Under the pieces are notes generated by a model. It was given only the letters and a program-made list of their open reading frames with translations, was not told the origin of the DNA and made no database searches. Positions 34,579-42,938 of a stretch of DNA of 64,000 nt are shown piece by piece (the first letter of the stretch is position 1; every line of letters begins with the position of its first letter). Position numbers and translations under genes: made by a program. This DNA comes from an uncultured Tateyamaria sp. (GTDB taxonomy: Bacteria; Pseudomonadota; Alphaproteobacteria; Rhodobacterales; Rhodobacteraceae), in NCBI RefSeq assembly GCF_947503465.1, contig NZ_CANNDN010000002.1, positions 62,001 through 126,000 on the forward strand, in the 5' to 3' direction.

Positions 34579-35447
34579 TGGACGTCCAAACACAACGCCT
34601 GGGCGGGCACGACTTTACCGTCCGCAGTTGGGGCAATCCGGACCTGCCGATGATCCTGATGCTGCACGGGTTCCCCGAATACGGGGGCGCATGGTCAGGC
34701 ATGGCGACCCGGCTGTCTGACCGGTTTTACTGTGTGGCCCCGGACCAGCGCGGGTACGGCGCAAGCCATGCCCCCGACGAGGTGAACGCATACGCCACCT
34801 CCAGGCTGGTGGCGGACATGGCGGCCCTGATCGCGGATCGTGGCCCCGTGATTGTCATGGGCCATGATTGGGGTGCCTCGGTCGCCTATGGTCTGGCCAT
34901 GTTCAGGCCCGATCTGGTGTCGCATCTGATCATTGCAAACGGCGTGCATCCGGTGCCGTTTCAACGGGCGATGGCGGCCGGGGGTGCGCAGTCCGAAGCC
35001 TCGCAATACATCAATTTCCTGCGCAGCCCAGGGTCGGAAGAGACGCTCGCCGCGAACGATTTCGCCAAGCTGCTCAAGCTGTTTTCGGCCAAAATGGACC
35101 TTAGTTGGCTGGTCGGGGACCGCCTGGAGGCATACAAGGCAATCTGGCGGCAATCCGGCTTGCGCGGCATGATCAACTGGTATCGCGCCTCGCCCCTTGT
35201 CGTGGCCGATCCCGGCGCGCCGGTGCCGATGCCGGACTTGCCGCTGGACCGCCTGCACGTGCGCTGCCCCCACCTGTTGATCTGGGCGGAAGGTGACACC
35301 GCCCTTCTGCCCGTCTCAACGGACGGGCTCGAGGCCTTTGCCCCCGAACTGACCCGCGCGCAGGTGACAGGCGCGGACCATTGGGTCCTGCACCAGAAGC
35401 CGGACGAGGTCGCGCACATCATGCGCGATTGGTTAGGGCTTTCCTGA
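34578..35447 (+). CDS. Alpha/beta hydrolase, epoxide hydrolase-like
   Basis: A 289-residue cytoplasmic enzyme starting at GTG 34578, sharing a base with the previous stop (TAGTG). It has LMLHGFPEYGGAW (H-G-x-P oxyanion motif), DQRGYGASHAPDE, and the nucleophile elbow VIVMGHDWGASVAYGLA, where aspartate in H-D-W-G takes the place of serine, typical of epoxide hydrolases and haloalkane dehalogenases. The acid and histidine are in IWAEGDTALLP and TGADHWVLHQKPDEV. The most likely role is epoxide hydrolysis. Confidence 0.85.
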   Translation: MDVQTQRLGGHDFTVRSWGNPDLPMILMLHGFPEYGGAWSGMATRLSDRFYCVAPDQRGYGASHAPDEVNAYATSRLVADMAALIADRGPVIVMGHDWGASVAYGLAMFRPDLVSHLIIANGVHPVPFQRAMAAGGAQSEASQYINFLRSPGSEETLAANDFAKLLKLFSAKMDLSWLVGDRLEAYKAIWRQSGLRGMINWYRASPLVVADPGAPVPMPDLPLDRLHVRCPHLLIWAEGDTALLPVSTDGLEAFAPELTRAQVTGADHWVLHQKPDEVAHIMRDWLGLS

Positions 35448-35506
35448 CTTTTCTGAAACGGACGTGCACGGCATAGTGGCGCATATTCAGTTCAGGGAAT
35501 AGCCAT

Positions 35507-36166
35507 ATGACACATAGATACGAGATCAAACTGGCCGCGCAGATGGCCGAAGCGTCCTATTCCGGGCGCACCAACGCATCCCTTGCCGCGGCCTGGCGGG
35601 ATGACCTGAACGATCATGACGTACAGGCGATTTTCCTGAAGGGAGACATCTTGCTGATCCCCGGGTCCAACTCGGTCATGGATTACCTGCGCTACAATTT
35701 GCGGGTCCTGAACATCGCGGGAAAGAAGTACCGCCTGTCTGACGCCGATACGGAAAAAGGGGCCTCCGGCACGGTTTGGCATCAGGGGTTTCTGCGCCAC
35801 GCCAAGGTCATCTACGACTGGTTGGAGCGGGAGAAGTACCGCCCGAAATACATCATCGGTCATTCGCTGGGGGCAGCGGCAACGCAAATCCTTGTCCGCA
35901 CCTACGGTGTGCCGGGCATCGGGTTTGCCTCGCCCCGTCCGCGCCGCAGCCCGGGCAGCATCAAGCATTCCAGCCTGTGCCTGTGCCTGAACCGGGATGA
36001 TGACAAGGTGTGCGATCTGCCGGGCAGTTTCCACCACCTGGGACGTGTGCACCGCGCACGCGCCAAATTCTCGGGTCTGGGTCCGGACCACAGCATGAAG
36101 CATTACCGCCGTGTCATCGACGAACAGCAGCTTGCGGGAAAGCTGGGGACGCATTGGCCCAAGTGA
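35507..36166 (+). CDS. Class 3 lipase-like hydrolase
   Basis: A 219-residue protein with a lipase class 3 pattern: the nucleophile elbow is YIIGHSLGAAATQILV near residue 118, the expected acid lies around NRDDDKVCDLPG and a histidine near GPDHSMKHYRRV. It has no signal peptide, so it may act in the cytoplasm or be exported by another route. It has its own start region (about 60 bases after the preceding gene) and precedes parE by 77 bases. Confidence 0.8.
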   Translation: MTHRYEIKLAAQMAEASYSGRTNASLAAAWRDDLNDHDVQAIFLKGDILLIPGSNSVMDYLRYNLRVLNIAGKKYRLSDADTEKGASGTVWHQGFLRHAKVIYDWLEREKYRPKYIIGHSLGAAATQILVRTYGVPGIGFASPRPRRSPGSIKHSSLCLCLNRDDDKVCDLPGSFHHLGRVHRARAKFSGLGPDHSMKHYRRVIDEQQLAGKLGTHWPK

Positions 36167-36243
36167 CCCGGTGGCCCTGATCCGCACTTCCCCCCCCTGA
36201 TCCGCTCTGGCATAGTGGCCGCAATCAACAAAGAGCAGCTGCC

Positions 36244-38202
36244 ATGACCGACCTTCTGAGCGGGGCTTCCACGCCAACGGACTATGACGCATCCTCGATC
36301 GAGGTGCTTGAGGGGCTGGAGCCGGTCCGCAAGCGCCCCGGCATGTATATCGGGGGCACGGATGAACGCGCCCTGCACCACATGGTGGCCGAGGTGCTGG
36401 ACAATTCGATGGACGAGGCCGTGGCCGGCCACGCGACCCGGATCGAGGTGGAGTTGCATGACGACTATGCCGTCACGATCCGCGACAACGGGCGTGGCAT
36501 TCCCATCGACCCGCACCCGAAGTTCCCCGACAAGTCCGCGCTTGAGGTGATCCTGTGCACGTTGCACGCGGGCGGCAAGTTCTCGGGCGAGGCATACCAG
36601 ACATCGGGCGGCCTGCACGGGGTGGGCGCGTCGGTGGTGAACGCGCTTTCGGACAGCATGGTTGTTCAGGTGGCCCGCAACAAGGAAGTCTACGAACAAC
36701 GCTTTTCCCGTGGCCTGCCCCTGGGCGGGGTCGAGAAGGTGGGCGCAGCGCCCAACCGGCGCGGCACAACCGTGACCTTCCACGCGGATGCCGAGATCTT
36801 CGGGCATCACCGCTTCAAACCTGCCCGCCTTCTCAAGATGGTGCGGTCCAAGGCCTACCTGTTCTCGGGCGTCGAAATTCGTTGGAAGTCTGCCATTGCC
36901 GATGGCGACACGCCGCAAGAGGCGACGTTTCACTTTCCCGGTGGGTTGGCCGATTACCTGCGTGAAACGCTGGGCGGTGCGACCACCTATGCCGAGGCCC
37001 CCTTTGCCGGGACGGTCGGGTTCCAGGAGCGGTTCGGGGTGCCGGGCAAGGTGGAATGGGCGATCAACTGGACCCCTGCGCGGGACGGGTTCATCCAAAG
37101 CTATTGTAACACCGTGCCCACACCGGAAGGTGGCACGCACGAGGCGGGTTTTTGGGCTGCTGTGCTGAAGGGCATCAAGGCCTACGGGGAACTGGCAGGC
37201 AACAAGAAGGCTGCCACAATCACCCGCGACGACCTGATCACCGGAGGCTGCGCGCTGGTATCCTGTTTCATCCGCGAACCTGAGTTCGTGGGCCAAACCA
37301 AGGATCGGTTGGCGACAACCGAAGCCCAGCGTTTGGTCGAGGGTGCGGTGCGCGACCACTTTGACAACTGGCTGGCGGCGGATACGAAGTCGGCCGGTGC
37401 GATCCTTGATTTCCTTGTGTTGCGCGCCGAAGAGCGTTTGCGCCGCCGTCAGGAAAAGGAAACAGCGCGCAAGACGGCGACGAAAAAACTGCGCCTGCCC
37501 GGCAAGCTGGTGGATTGTTCCGCCACGAGCCGCGACGGGACCGAGCTGTTCATCGTCGAGGGCGACAGCGCGGGCGGGTCGGCCAAGATGGCGCGCGACC
37601 GCAAGACCCAAGCCCTGCTGCCCTTGCGCGGCAAGATCCTGAATGTTTTGGGGGCTGCGTCGTCCAAGCTGGGGTCGAATGCCGAGATTTCGGACCTGAC
37701 ACAGGCGCTTGGCGTTGGGCTGGGCACCAAGTTCAACCTGGATGATCTGCGCTATGACAAGGTCATCATCATGACAGACGCGGACGTGGACGGCGCCCAT
37801 ATCGCGGCACTGCTGATGACGTTCTTCTACACCCAGATGCGGCCGATGATTGATGCCGGGCACCTGTACCTGGCCTGCCCGCCCCTGTTCCGGCTGACGC
37901 AAGGCGCGCGGCGTGTCTATTGCCTGGACGAGGCTGAGAAGAACGCGATGTTGGAGAGCGGTCTGGGCGGCAAGGGCAAGATCGACGTGTCGCGCTTCAA
38001 AGGGCTGGGCGAGATGGACGCCAAGGACCTGAAGGACACCACCATGAACCCCGCGACCCGCAAGCTGATCCGCGTGTCGATTGACGAGGACGAACCGGGC
38101 GAGACCGGTGATCTGGTCGAGCGTTTGATGGGCAAGAAGCCGGAGATGCGGTTTCAGTACATCCAGGAGAACGCGCGGTTTGTGGAGGAGTTGGATGTTT
38201 GA
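36244..38202 (+). CDS. parE: DNA topoisomerase IV subunit B
   Basis: A 652-residue ATPase subunit of topoisomerase IV, which decatenates daughter chromosomes with ParC. GHKL ATPase motifs: EVLDNSMDEAVAGH near 50, RDNGRGIPIDPHP near 81, GGLHGVGASVVNALS near 122. The transducer domain follows. TOPRIM motifs are EGDSAGGSAKMARDRKTQAL near 438 and MTDADVDGAHI near 511. The C-terminus is FKGLGEMDAKDLKDTT and an ENARFVEELDV end. It is shorter than GyrB in the style of ParE. The stop overlaps the TTG start of the AT-rich gene that follows. Confidence 0.95.
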   Translation: MTDLLSGASTPTDYDASSIEVLEGLEPVRKRPGMYIGGTDERALHHMVAEVLDNSMDEAVAGHATRIEVELHDDYAVTIRDNGRGIPIDPHPKFPDKSALEVILCTLHAGGKFSGEAYQTSGGLHGVGASVVNALSDSMVVQVARNKEVYEQRFSRGLPLGGVEKVGAAPNRRGTTVTFHADAEIFGHHRFKPARLLKMVRSKAYLFSGVEIRWKSAIADGDTPQEATFHFPGGLADYLRETLGGATTYAEAPFAGTVGFQERFGVPGKVEWAINWTPARDGFIQSYCNTVPTPEGGTHEAGFWAAVLKGIKAYGELAGNKKAATITRDDLITGGCALVSCFIREPEFVGQTKDRLATTEAQRLVEGAVRDHFDNWLAADTKSAGAILDFLVLRAEERLRRRQEKETARKTATKKLRLPGKLVDCSATSRDGTELFIVEGDSAGGSAKMARDRKTQALLPLRGKILNVLGAASSKLGSNAEISDLTQALGVGLGTKFNLDDLRYDKVIIMTDADVDGAHIAALLMTFFYTQMRPMIDAGHLYLACPPLFRLTQGARRVYCLDEAEKNAMLESGLGGKGKIDVSRFKGLGEMDAKDLKDTTMNPATRKLIRVSIDEDEPGETGDLVERLMGKKPEMRFQYIQENARFVEELDV

Positions 38203-38936
38203 GTAAGGCATCTACCACAAATCGGCTACAGACTTGGGGACTAAAGGCGACTTGGACTTATCTAATCCTTTTGTTTGGTGGGATACCCGCTGCCATAGTA
38301 GTGGGACTGATAGAGATTTCGCCAATTTCACTCAATGAATTGGGTGATTTTCTAGCAGGGGCGTTTGGTCCACTTGCGTTATTCTGGCTGGTTTTGGGTT
38401 TTATTCAGCAAGGAAAAGAGCTTCAAAACAGCGTTGAAGCACTCAATCTACAAGCAAAGGAACTAGCCGCCTCAGTTGCACAACAAGCAGATATGGTTTC
38501 AGTCACTCGCGAGACTCTTAAGCACGAAAAAGAGTTACTAGATTTAAGTGAAAAGCGTCGTTTGGAAGCCCTACAGCCCAAGTTCATTGTAGCTTTTCGC
38601 GCATCATCCAAGAGCGGAAACAGTCTTACCTTCAACTTGAAGATATTGAACTCAGGAGCAGTAGCAACCGACGTCAAGTTCACTCTATCAGATGGCAAGA
38701 ATTGGAAAACTGACCGGCAGTCTGACGTCCTTCAACGCGGGGAGAGCGCGGCATACGATATAATCCAAAGCGACGTAGAGGGTTTACCAACGAAAGCGTA
38801 TAAATTGCTAATCGAGTATACAAATCAAGATCGCCAAAGATGTGAAACGCGCTTCGATTTATTGCCCCCTTTCCCGTCAGACAATAGCTGGAGTAAGTTT
38901 TTTGAGGCTGTGGAGTGCAGCGGCGATCACAAGTAA
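38199..38936 (+). CDS. AT-rich accessory membrane protein with coiled coil
   Basis: A 245-residue protein in clearly AT-richer codons than parE, starting at TTG 38199 overlapping the parE stop (TTGA), with GGAGGAG a few bases before. Two membrane helices (residues about 16-39 YLILLFGGIPAAIVVGLIE and 48-68 FLAGAFGPLALFWLVLGFIQ) are followed by a coiled coil (QQGKELQNSVEALNLQAKEL) and a C-terminal beta-rich region with NSGAVATDVKFTLSD. This build (W-L-V-x-G-x-x-Q-Q-G) is common in accessory genes of unknown role in proteobacterial islands. It was probably acquired recently. Confidence 0.68.
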   Translation: MSKASTTNRLQTWGLKATWTYLILLFGGIPAAIVVGLIEISPISLNELGDFLAGAFGPLALFWLVLGFIQQGKELQNSVEALNLQAKELAASVAQQADMVSVTRETLKHEKELLDLSEKRRLEALQPKFIVAFRASSKSGNSLTFNLKILNSGAVATDVKFTLSDGKNWKTDRQSDVLQRGESAAYDIIQSDVEGLPTKAYKLLIEYTNQDRQRCETRFDLLPPFPSDNSWSKFFEAVECSGDHK

Positions 38937-39108
38937 GTACTGTCGGCATTCAATACTTTTGCCTGCATACGATGGCGTTCCATCGAAGGGCCGCGGTGCG
39001 GCGATCCGACCGCTCCGCAGCAGCGCTTTATGGCAGCCACCTACATCTTCGATCCGAACTATGCGCCTACACCAACCATATCGCCGTGCCGGGGGGCGTT
39101 TCTCTCGC

Positions 39109-39129
39109 GCATTGCGTTGCAATACGCTG
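39109..39129 (+). repeat. Dispersed hairpin module, copy B1 (partial)
   Basis: GCATTGCGTTGCAATACGCT keeps the same framework as copies A and B2, but the stem is ATTGC/GCAAT instead of ATCGC/GCGAT. The paired C-G has become T-A, a compensatory change that preserves the hairpin. Confidence 0.55.
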
Positions 39130-39283
39130 TCGAAAGACGCGGCACAGCCGCTGGCCCGGCGATGGGGCGGCGGGCTACAGCCCTTGATACCGCCCCTTGG
39201 TGTTTTGTCCGAAGGTGGATTGGGTGAGGGTGAGGCGCGGATTGTTGGTGAACCCTCGCGCGCATCACTCCGCCCCTTCCCGT

Positions 39284-39333
39284 GCATCGCTTTGCGATAC
39301 ACTGCCAGGCAACGCGCCAGCAGGCTGGCGCTT
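39284..39333 (+). repeat. Dispersed hairpin module, copy B2
   Basis: The plus strand reads GCATCGCTTTGCGATAC then an ACTGCCAGGCAACGCGCCAGC segment. It ends in a perfect 8-bp stem GCGCCAGC (39314-39321)/GCTGGCGC (39324-39331). Over the first 38 bases it differs from copy A at about three positions. It lies downstream of the parE-linked accessory gene in the same relative orientation as copy A to its gene. Confidence 0.75.
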
Positions 39334-39372
39334 GATACGCGGCCGTGTGACGCGCCCACTGCGTCGACACTG

Positions 39373-39398
39373 AAAAAAGCGGAGGCTTTCGCCTCCGC
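39373..39398 (-). terminator. Intrinsic terminator (minus strand)
   Basis: GCGGAGGC (39379-39386) and GCCTCCGC (39391-39398) form a perfect stem around TTTC. Read on the minus strand the stem is followed by six T residues, a canonical terminator. It would stop a minus-strand transcript such as that of the tiny ORF at 39606-39686. Confidence 0.8.
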
Positions 39399-39569
39399 CG
39401 TCACTCGCTAAACCAAGCAGGGCAACACGCCCCGTTGTCTTCCTCTCAGTGCCATCAGACTGGTTAACGACCATTTACCGAACCAAGGCATCTTCTGGGC
39501 GATATGTCGGCGGCGGGGGCCCAACTCGTAAAGGGGGGCAAACGGAAAGGCCCTCCGCCGCGCTGATCC

Positions 39570-39598
39570 ACCCCCGGGACGTCCAGAAAACCGGGGGT
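39570..39598. terminator. GC-rich hairpin after the tiny ORF
   Basis: ACCCCCGG (39570-39577) pairs with CCGGGGGT (39591-39598), 8 bases past the stop of the minus-strand mini-ORF. There is no U-run, so this is a weak terminator or an RNA-stabilising structure. Confidence 0.4.
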
Positions 39599-39605
39599 GA
39601 AAGGC

Positions 39606-39686
39606 TTAGACCGTGGCGCCGACGATGACCCAGAGGCTCATCATGGCTGCAAACCCGAATACGGTCGGAATGATAACTTTCTCCAT
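39606..39686 (-). CDS. 26-residue single-helix membrane peptide
   Basis: The frame from ATG 39686 to TAA 39606 encodes MEKVIIPTVFGFAAMMSLWV plus a short IVGATV tail, a single hydrophobic helix of about 20 residues after a charged start. AAGGAGAG is placed ideally before the ATG, stronger than for most genes here. A hairpin and, further on, a U-run terminator follow. The peptide resembles accessory subunits of membrane complexes (such as CydX or CcoQ-like ones) in size only. Function unknown. Confidence 0.6.
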   Translation of the reverse strand: MEKVIIPTVFGFAAMMSLWVIVGATV

Positions 39687-39845
39687 CTCTTCTCTCCTTT
39701 CCAGGCAGGCCGGGGAACCCGTGAGTGGTGGCCTGCGGTGCTGTCCGCGGGGGCTGTCCCCGCGATGATGAGAAAGAAGTGGGGGCGCATATCTGACACA
39801 AACACCCCCCGGTCCATCACCTCTGATCACGGGGATGCGACGGGG

Positions 39846-40283
39846 TTGTCATGGCGCACGCGCGCGGCCAAGCTGAACGCATGCGACGACGTTCAAGCAT
39901 TTCTGGATGCCAGTTTTGCCCCTTGGGTCCTGGACCTGAGGCCCACCGTAACACAGGCAAACGCGCAGGGCGTCACAATTGACATACCGATCACACAAGC
40001 CATTGCCCGGGTCGGCGGGATCGTGTCGGGACAGGCGCTGGCAACGCTGGCCGACACCTGCATGGTGCTGAGCGTGGGGGCACATCTGGGCAAGATGGTA
40101 CCGGTGGCGACTGTCACGCTTGATACGCAGTTCCTGAGACCAGCTTTGGGCGACGGCATCCGCGCCCAGGCCGTGGTAACCCGCGCGGGGCGCTCTTTGG
40201 CTTTTGCCCGCTGCACGCTGACCGCATGGCCGGACACCAAGGTGGCAGCGCTTGCCACCGCCACCTTTGCGCTGCCAGTCTAG
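39846..40283 (+). CDS. PaaI-family hotdog thioesterase
   Basis: A protein of about 145 residues with the hotdog fold: RVGGIVSGQALATLADTCMV carries the G-G-x-x-x-x-x-A/D helix motif, followed by VATVTLDTQFLRPALGDGIR and a beta-strand end. It probably cleaves acyl-CoA esters. The start is uncertain. TTG 39846 gives the usual family length; in-frame ATG 39768 (or 39765) would add 26 or 27 residues and overlap nothing. Cytoplasmic. It converges on the lipoprotein gene with overlapping stops. Confidence 0.75.
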   Translation: MSWRTRAAKLNACDDVQAFLDASFAPWVLDLRPTVTQANAQGVTIDIPITQAIARVGGIVSGQALATLADTCMVLSVGAHLGKMVPVATVTLDTQFLRPALGDGIRAQAVVTRAGRSLAFARCTLTAWPDTKVAALATATFALPV

Positions 40284-40606
40284 AACCGGCAGCGTTTTTC
40301 TTCGGCCAGTTCAACCAGTACATCGTTGCGTTTTTCTGCCGCTTCGAGCGCTTGTTTGGCGTTTTGGTAGTTGCCGATGATTGCCGGCCAGAACAGGATC
40401 GCCGCGGCAACATTTTCGCCCGATGCGCGCTGGCCCTTGGCCGCCTCTTCACGGATCTGTTCAAGCTGACCAAGCTGCACTTTGATTTCCTCGCAGCTCA
40501 GAGTGCTGTCTTCGACGTTGCGGGATGGCACAACCTCGGGCGAGACACAGGCAGACAATACAAGGGATACGGCGGCGAAGGTGCCACAGGAACGCACGAA
40601 ATTCAT
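40280..40606 (-). CDS. Small lipoprotein
   Basis: A 108-residue lipoprotein: signal FAAVSLVLSAC with Cys20 as lipid site, followed by an acidic linker and a helical segment (SCEEIKVQLGQLEQIREEAA, AAILFWPAIIGNYQNAKQAL), and a basic aromatic end KRCRF. The hydrophobic middle AAAILFWPAIIG resembles conserved entries of small outer-membrane lipoproteins in this lineage. Function unknown. Stops overlap with the thioesterase gene. Confidence 0.75.
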   Translation of the reverse strand: MNFVRSCGTFAAVSLVLSACVSPEVVPSRNVEDSTLSCEEIKVQLGQLEQIREEAAKGQRASGENVAAAILFWPAIIGNYQNAKQALEAAEKRNDVLVELAEEKRCRF

Positions 40607-40749
40607 TGGAGTTTTCTTTCAGTGTTGGACGCCCGCATTGATGCGCGCGTGTCGTGGGGGCCGGATAGCAACTGATGCGCTTGCGCGTCAACCGTAACTT
40701 GACGCGATCTTGTCTTGAACTTCGCCCAATTCGGCCCCCTACTGGCCCA

Positions 40750-41430
40750 ATGATCCTGCGCCTGTTCCTGATCCTGTCCCTGCTTGCCGCATGTGGCCGC
40801 CCGTTGACCGAGGCCGAGCGCGCCTTTGCCCAAACCATCCACGGTGACCAGCTGAACCATGACCGTGTACGGTTCGTAAATGGGGCACCTACGCGGGCCG
40901 TTACCTTCAAGCGCAAGGCCCGTCCGCGCACCACCTGCCGCGAACGAATTCTGCCGCCGCCCACAACGGACATCGTGACGGCCAAGCCCGCTGCAGTCGC
41001 CTTGTGGCAGACCGTGCTGTATGACGAGGACTGGTATCTGGACGACTACGTCCCCGACTACCCGGGCGAGATCAACCTGATTGCCGCCATGCTGCTGGCG
41101 CATGAACTGACCCATGTGTGGCAATGGCAAAACCGTGACGTGACGGGGTACTCGCCCCTCAAGGCCGCGCGGGAACACCGCATCAGCGACGATCCGTACC
41201 TTTTTGACGTCTCCTCTGACCGCCAGTTCCTGGAATTCGGATTCGAGCAACAGGGGTCGATAGTGGAAGAATTCGTATGCTGCCGCGCACTGGACCCGCA
41301 GGGGGATCGCACGCAACGCTTGCATGCCCTCATTTCGCAAGCCATGCCCGTATCGCCCCTGCCCCAGTCGCGGCAGAATGATGTGCGTCTGCCCTGGGAC
41401 GGGGTGCAGGTGCAAGGCATCTGCGGGTAA
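40750..41430 (+). CDS. Lipoprotein with HExxH metal-binding motif
   Basis: A 226-residue lipoprotein. The signal is ILRLFLILSLLAAC with Cys15. The segment MLLAHELTHVWQWQNRDVTG (His near 117 and 121) is a zinc-peptidase-like H-E-x-x-H; a later glutamate in GSIVEEFVCCRAL could be the third ligand. The protein may be a periplasmic or outer-membrane metallopeptidase or an inactive relative. The start at 40750 is chosen because the signal begins there. It precedes the DMT protein gene by 27 bases. Confidence 0.78.
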   Translation: MILRLFLILSLLAACGRPLTEAERAFAQTIHGDQLNHDRVRFVNGAPTRAVTFKRKARPRTTCRERILPPPTTDIVTAKPAAVALWQTVLYDEDWYLDDYVPDYPGEINLIAAMLLAHELTHVWQWQNRDVTGYSPLKAAREHRISDDPYLFDVSSDRQFLEFGFEQQGSIVEEFVCCRALDPQGDRTQRLHALISQAMPVSPLPQSRQNDVRLPWDGVQVQGICG

Positions 41431-41457
41431 CAGACGCAAGACCAGGAGAGGTTCCAC

Positions 41458-41892
41458 ATGGCCCAATACGCTGTGATCATGCTTTTGGCCGGGATTGGCA
41501 TTCCCATTCTGGCCGCTCTGAACGCGGCCCTGGGCACCCGGTTGGGCAGCCCCGCCGCGGCGGCAACTGTATTGTTCATCATCGCGTTCGGCACCGCAGC
41601 AACGGTGTTCGCACTGACCGGCGCACATGGACTGTCAAAGCTGTCTGCCGCGCCAAAGCATCTGTTGCTGGCGGGTGTTCTGATCGCGTTCTATGTGCTT
41701 AGCATCACCTATATCGCGCCGCATTTCGGCATCGGGAATGCCGTCTTCTTCGTCTTGCTGGGCCAGCTGATTTCAGCCGCTGCCATTGATCATTTCGGGC
41801 TGTTCGGCGCGCAGGCGACAGCCCTCAGCCTGACGCGTATGGGCGGCATCGCCCTGATGGCAGCCGGGGTCTGGTTGACGCAGCTGGCCTAG
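41458..41892 (+). CDS. DMT superfamily membrane protein (DUF606/YdcZ-like)
   Basis: A 144-residue membrane protein with about five helices. The N-terminus has LLAGIGIPILAALNAALGTRL with the N-A-x-L-G signature of the DUF606 family, and the C-terminal half has a helix FVLLGQLISAAAIDHFGLFG and MGGIALMAAGVWL. Half-size transporters of this family often work as homodimers. GGAGAGG lies upstream. It overlaps the end of the dehydrogenase gene on the other strand by 4 bases. Confidence 0.84.
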   Translation: MAQYAVIMLLAGIGIPILAALNAALGTRLGSPAAAATVLFIIAFGTAATVFALTGAHGLSKLSAAPKHLLLAGVLIAFYVLSITYIAPHFGIGNAVFFVLLGQLISAAAIDHFGLFGAQATALSLTRMGGIALMAAGVWLTQLA

Positions 41893-42875
41893 GCGTCCAG
41901 CCCCGCAAGGGTTTGTGCCTGCTTCCATGCGGCCGGATCCACGTCGACCGGATCGGGCAGCACACGGGTCTGGCCGGGCATACGCCCCGCGTCGTCTTCG
42001 GCCAGATAGGTCGTGAACTGTGTCAGTCGGTCGACAAACGCATCAGACGTGCTGGGATCAATCAGGATATAGAATTGGCCCAAGTCATGTGGCGGACCGT
42101 CGGGCGCCTTGAGCGGTTTGACATCCCGGCTGAGCACGCCGCCCGTCAGACCGGCAGTCAGCAATTCGGCCATCAGGCCAAAACCCCAACCTTTGTAGCC
42201 CCCCGTTGACACCAGCGAACCGGCAAGGGCCGCAGCCGGGTCTGTCGTGGGGTTGCCGTCGGCATCAAGCGCCCATCCTTCGGGAATGCGTTCGCCCGCC
42301 GCCTTGGCCATGGTGATCTTGCCCAGGGCGACAGTTGTTGTGGACTGGTCAAACTGCATGGCCAGCCCGCCCTGCCCGTCCGGTACCGAAAAAGCGATGG
42401 GATTGGTTCCGATCATCCGCGTTTTGCCGCCCGGAGGTGCCACGATCGGCGAGGCGTTGGTCATACCCAGCCCGATCAGCCCGGCCCGTGCAATCTGTTC
42501 GGTAAAGTATCCAAGGGCCGTGCAGGTATGGGCATGCCCAACCGCAAGGCTGGCGATGCCGAACTGCCGTGCCGCATCGAGTGCAGGCGCCAGGCCATAG
42601 GCAAAGGCAGGTTGCGCAAACCCCATCTGCGCGTGCACGTGGATCGCCCCTGGCCGGGGTGCGGTGACAACAGGCACGACGTCACCCAGAACACGGCCAG
42701 ACACCAGTTGCTGGCAATAGCTTTCAAGATAGTAGAGCCCGCAAATCCGGTTGCCTGCTGCCTCGGCCTGCGCAACGGCCCGCGCCACCTCGGCTGCCGG
42801 AAATGCCCCGGCCCCGTGCGCCATCAATGCGGCCTGCACCGTGCGCTCAATTTCGGCTTGTGCGATTGCCGTCAT
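41889..42875 (-). CDS. Malate/L-lactate dehydrogenase-family oxidoreductase (Ldh2/DpkA-like)
   Basis: A 328-residue NAD(P)-dependent enzyme of the MDH/LDH2 group, which reduces 2-oxo acids or cyclic imines such as piperideine-2-carboxylate. Landmarks: AIHVHAQMGFAQPAFAYGL, SLAVGHAHTCTALGYFTEQI (catalytic His region), LIGLGMTNASPIVAPPGG, MIGTNPIAFSVPD, DQSTTTVALGKI and STGGYKGWGFGLMAELL. The start at 42875 is the natural family start; a longer frame exists. Exact substrate unknown. Confidence 0.87.
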   Translation of the reverse strand: MTAIAQAEIERTVQAALMAHGAGAFPAAEVARAVAQAEAAGNRICGLYYLESYCQQLVSGRVLGDVVPVVTAPRPGAIHVHAQMGFAQPAFAYGLAPALDAARQFGIASLAVGHAHTCTALGYFTEQIARAGLIGLGMTNASPIVAPPGGKTRMIGTNPIAFSVPDGQGGLAMQFDQSTTTVALGKITMAKAAGERIPEGWALDADGNPTTDPAAALAGSLVSTGGYKGWGFGLMAELLTAGLTGGVLSRDVKPLKAPDGPPHDLGQFYILIDPSTSDAFVDRLTQFTTYLAEDDAGRMPGQTRVLPDPVDVDPAAWKQAQTLAGLDA

Positions 42876-42938
42876 TCTTGGTCTGTCCCCCGCGGAAGTT
42901 GCCGCGAGGACCAGACAGAGCAAACCGGGACGCAGGCG

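Larger units (their letters stand above)
38937..39605. other. Non-coding, repeat-containing region of about 670 bases
   Basis: No convincing gene on either strand. It contains two copies of the hairpin module (39109-39129 and 39284-39333), an intrinsic terminator for minus-strand transcription (39373-39398) and a GC-rich hairpin (39570-39598) near the tiny ORF at 39606. Frames that span this stretch are not protein-like. Confidence 0.65.

Noticed and set aside
36103-38211. Very long antisense open frame across parE
   Set aside because: Same reason: high GC makes antisense frames open, and the composition (Arg/His/Gly-rich) is not protein-like.
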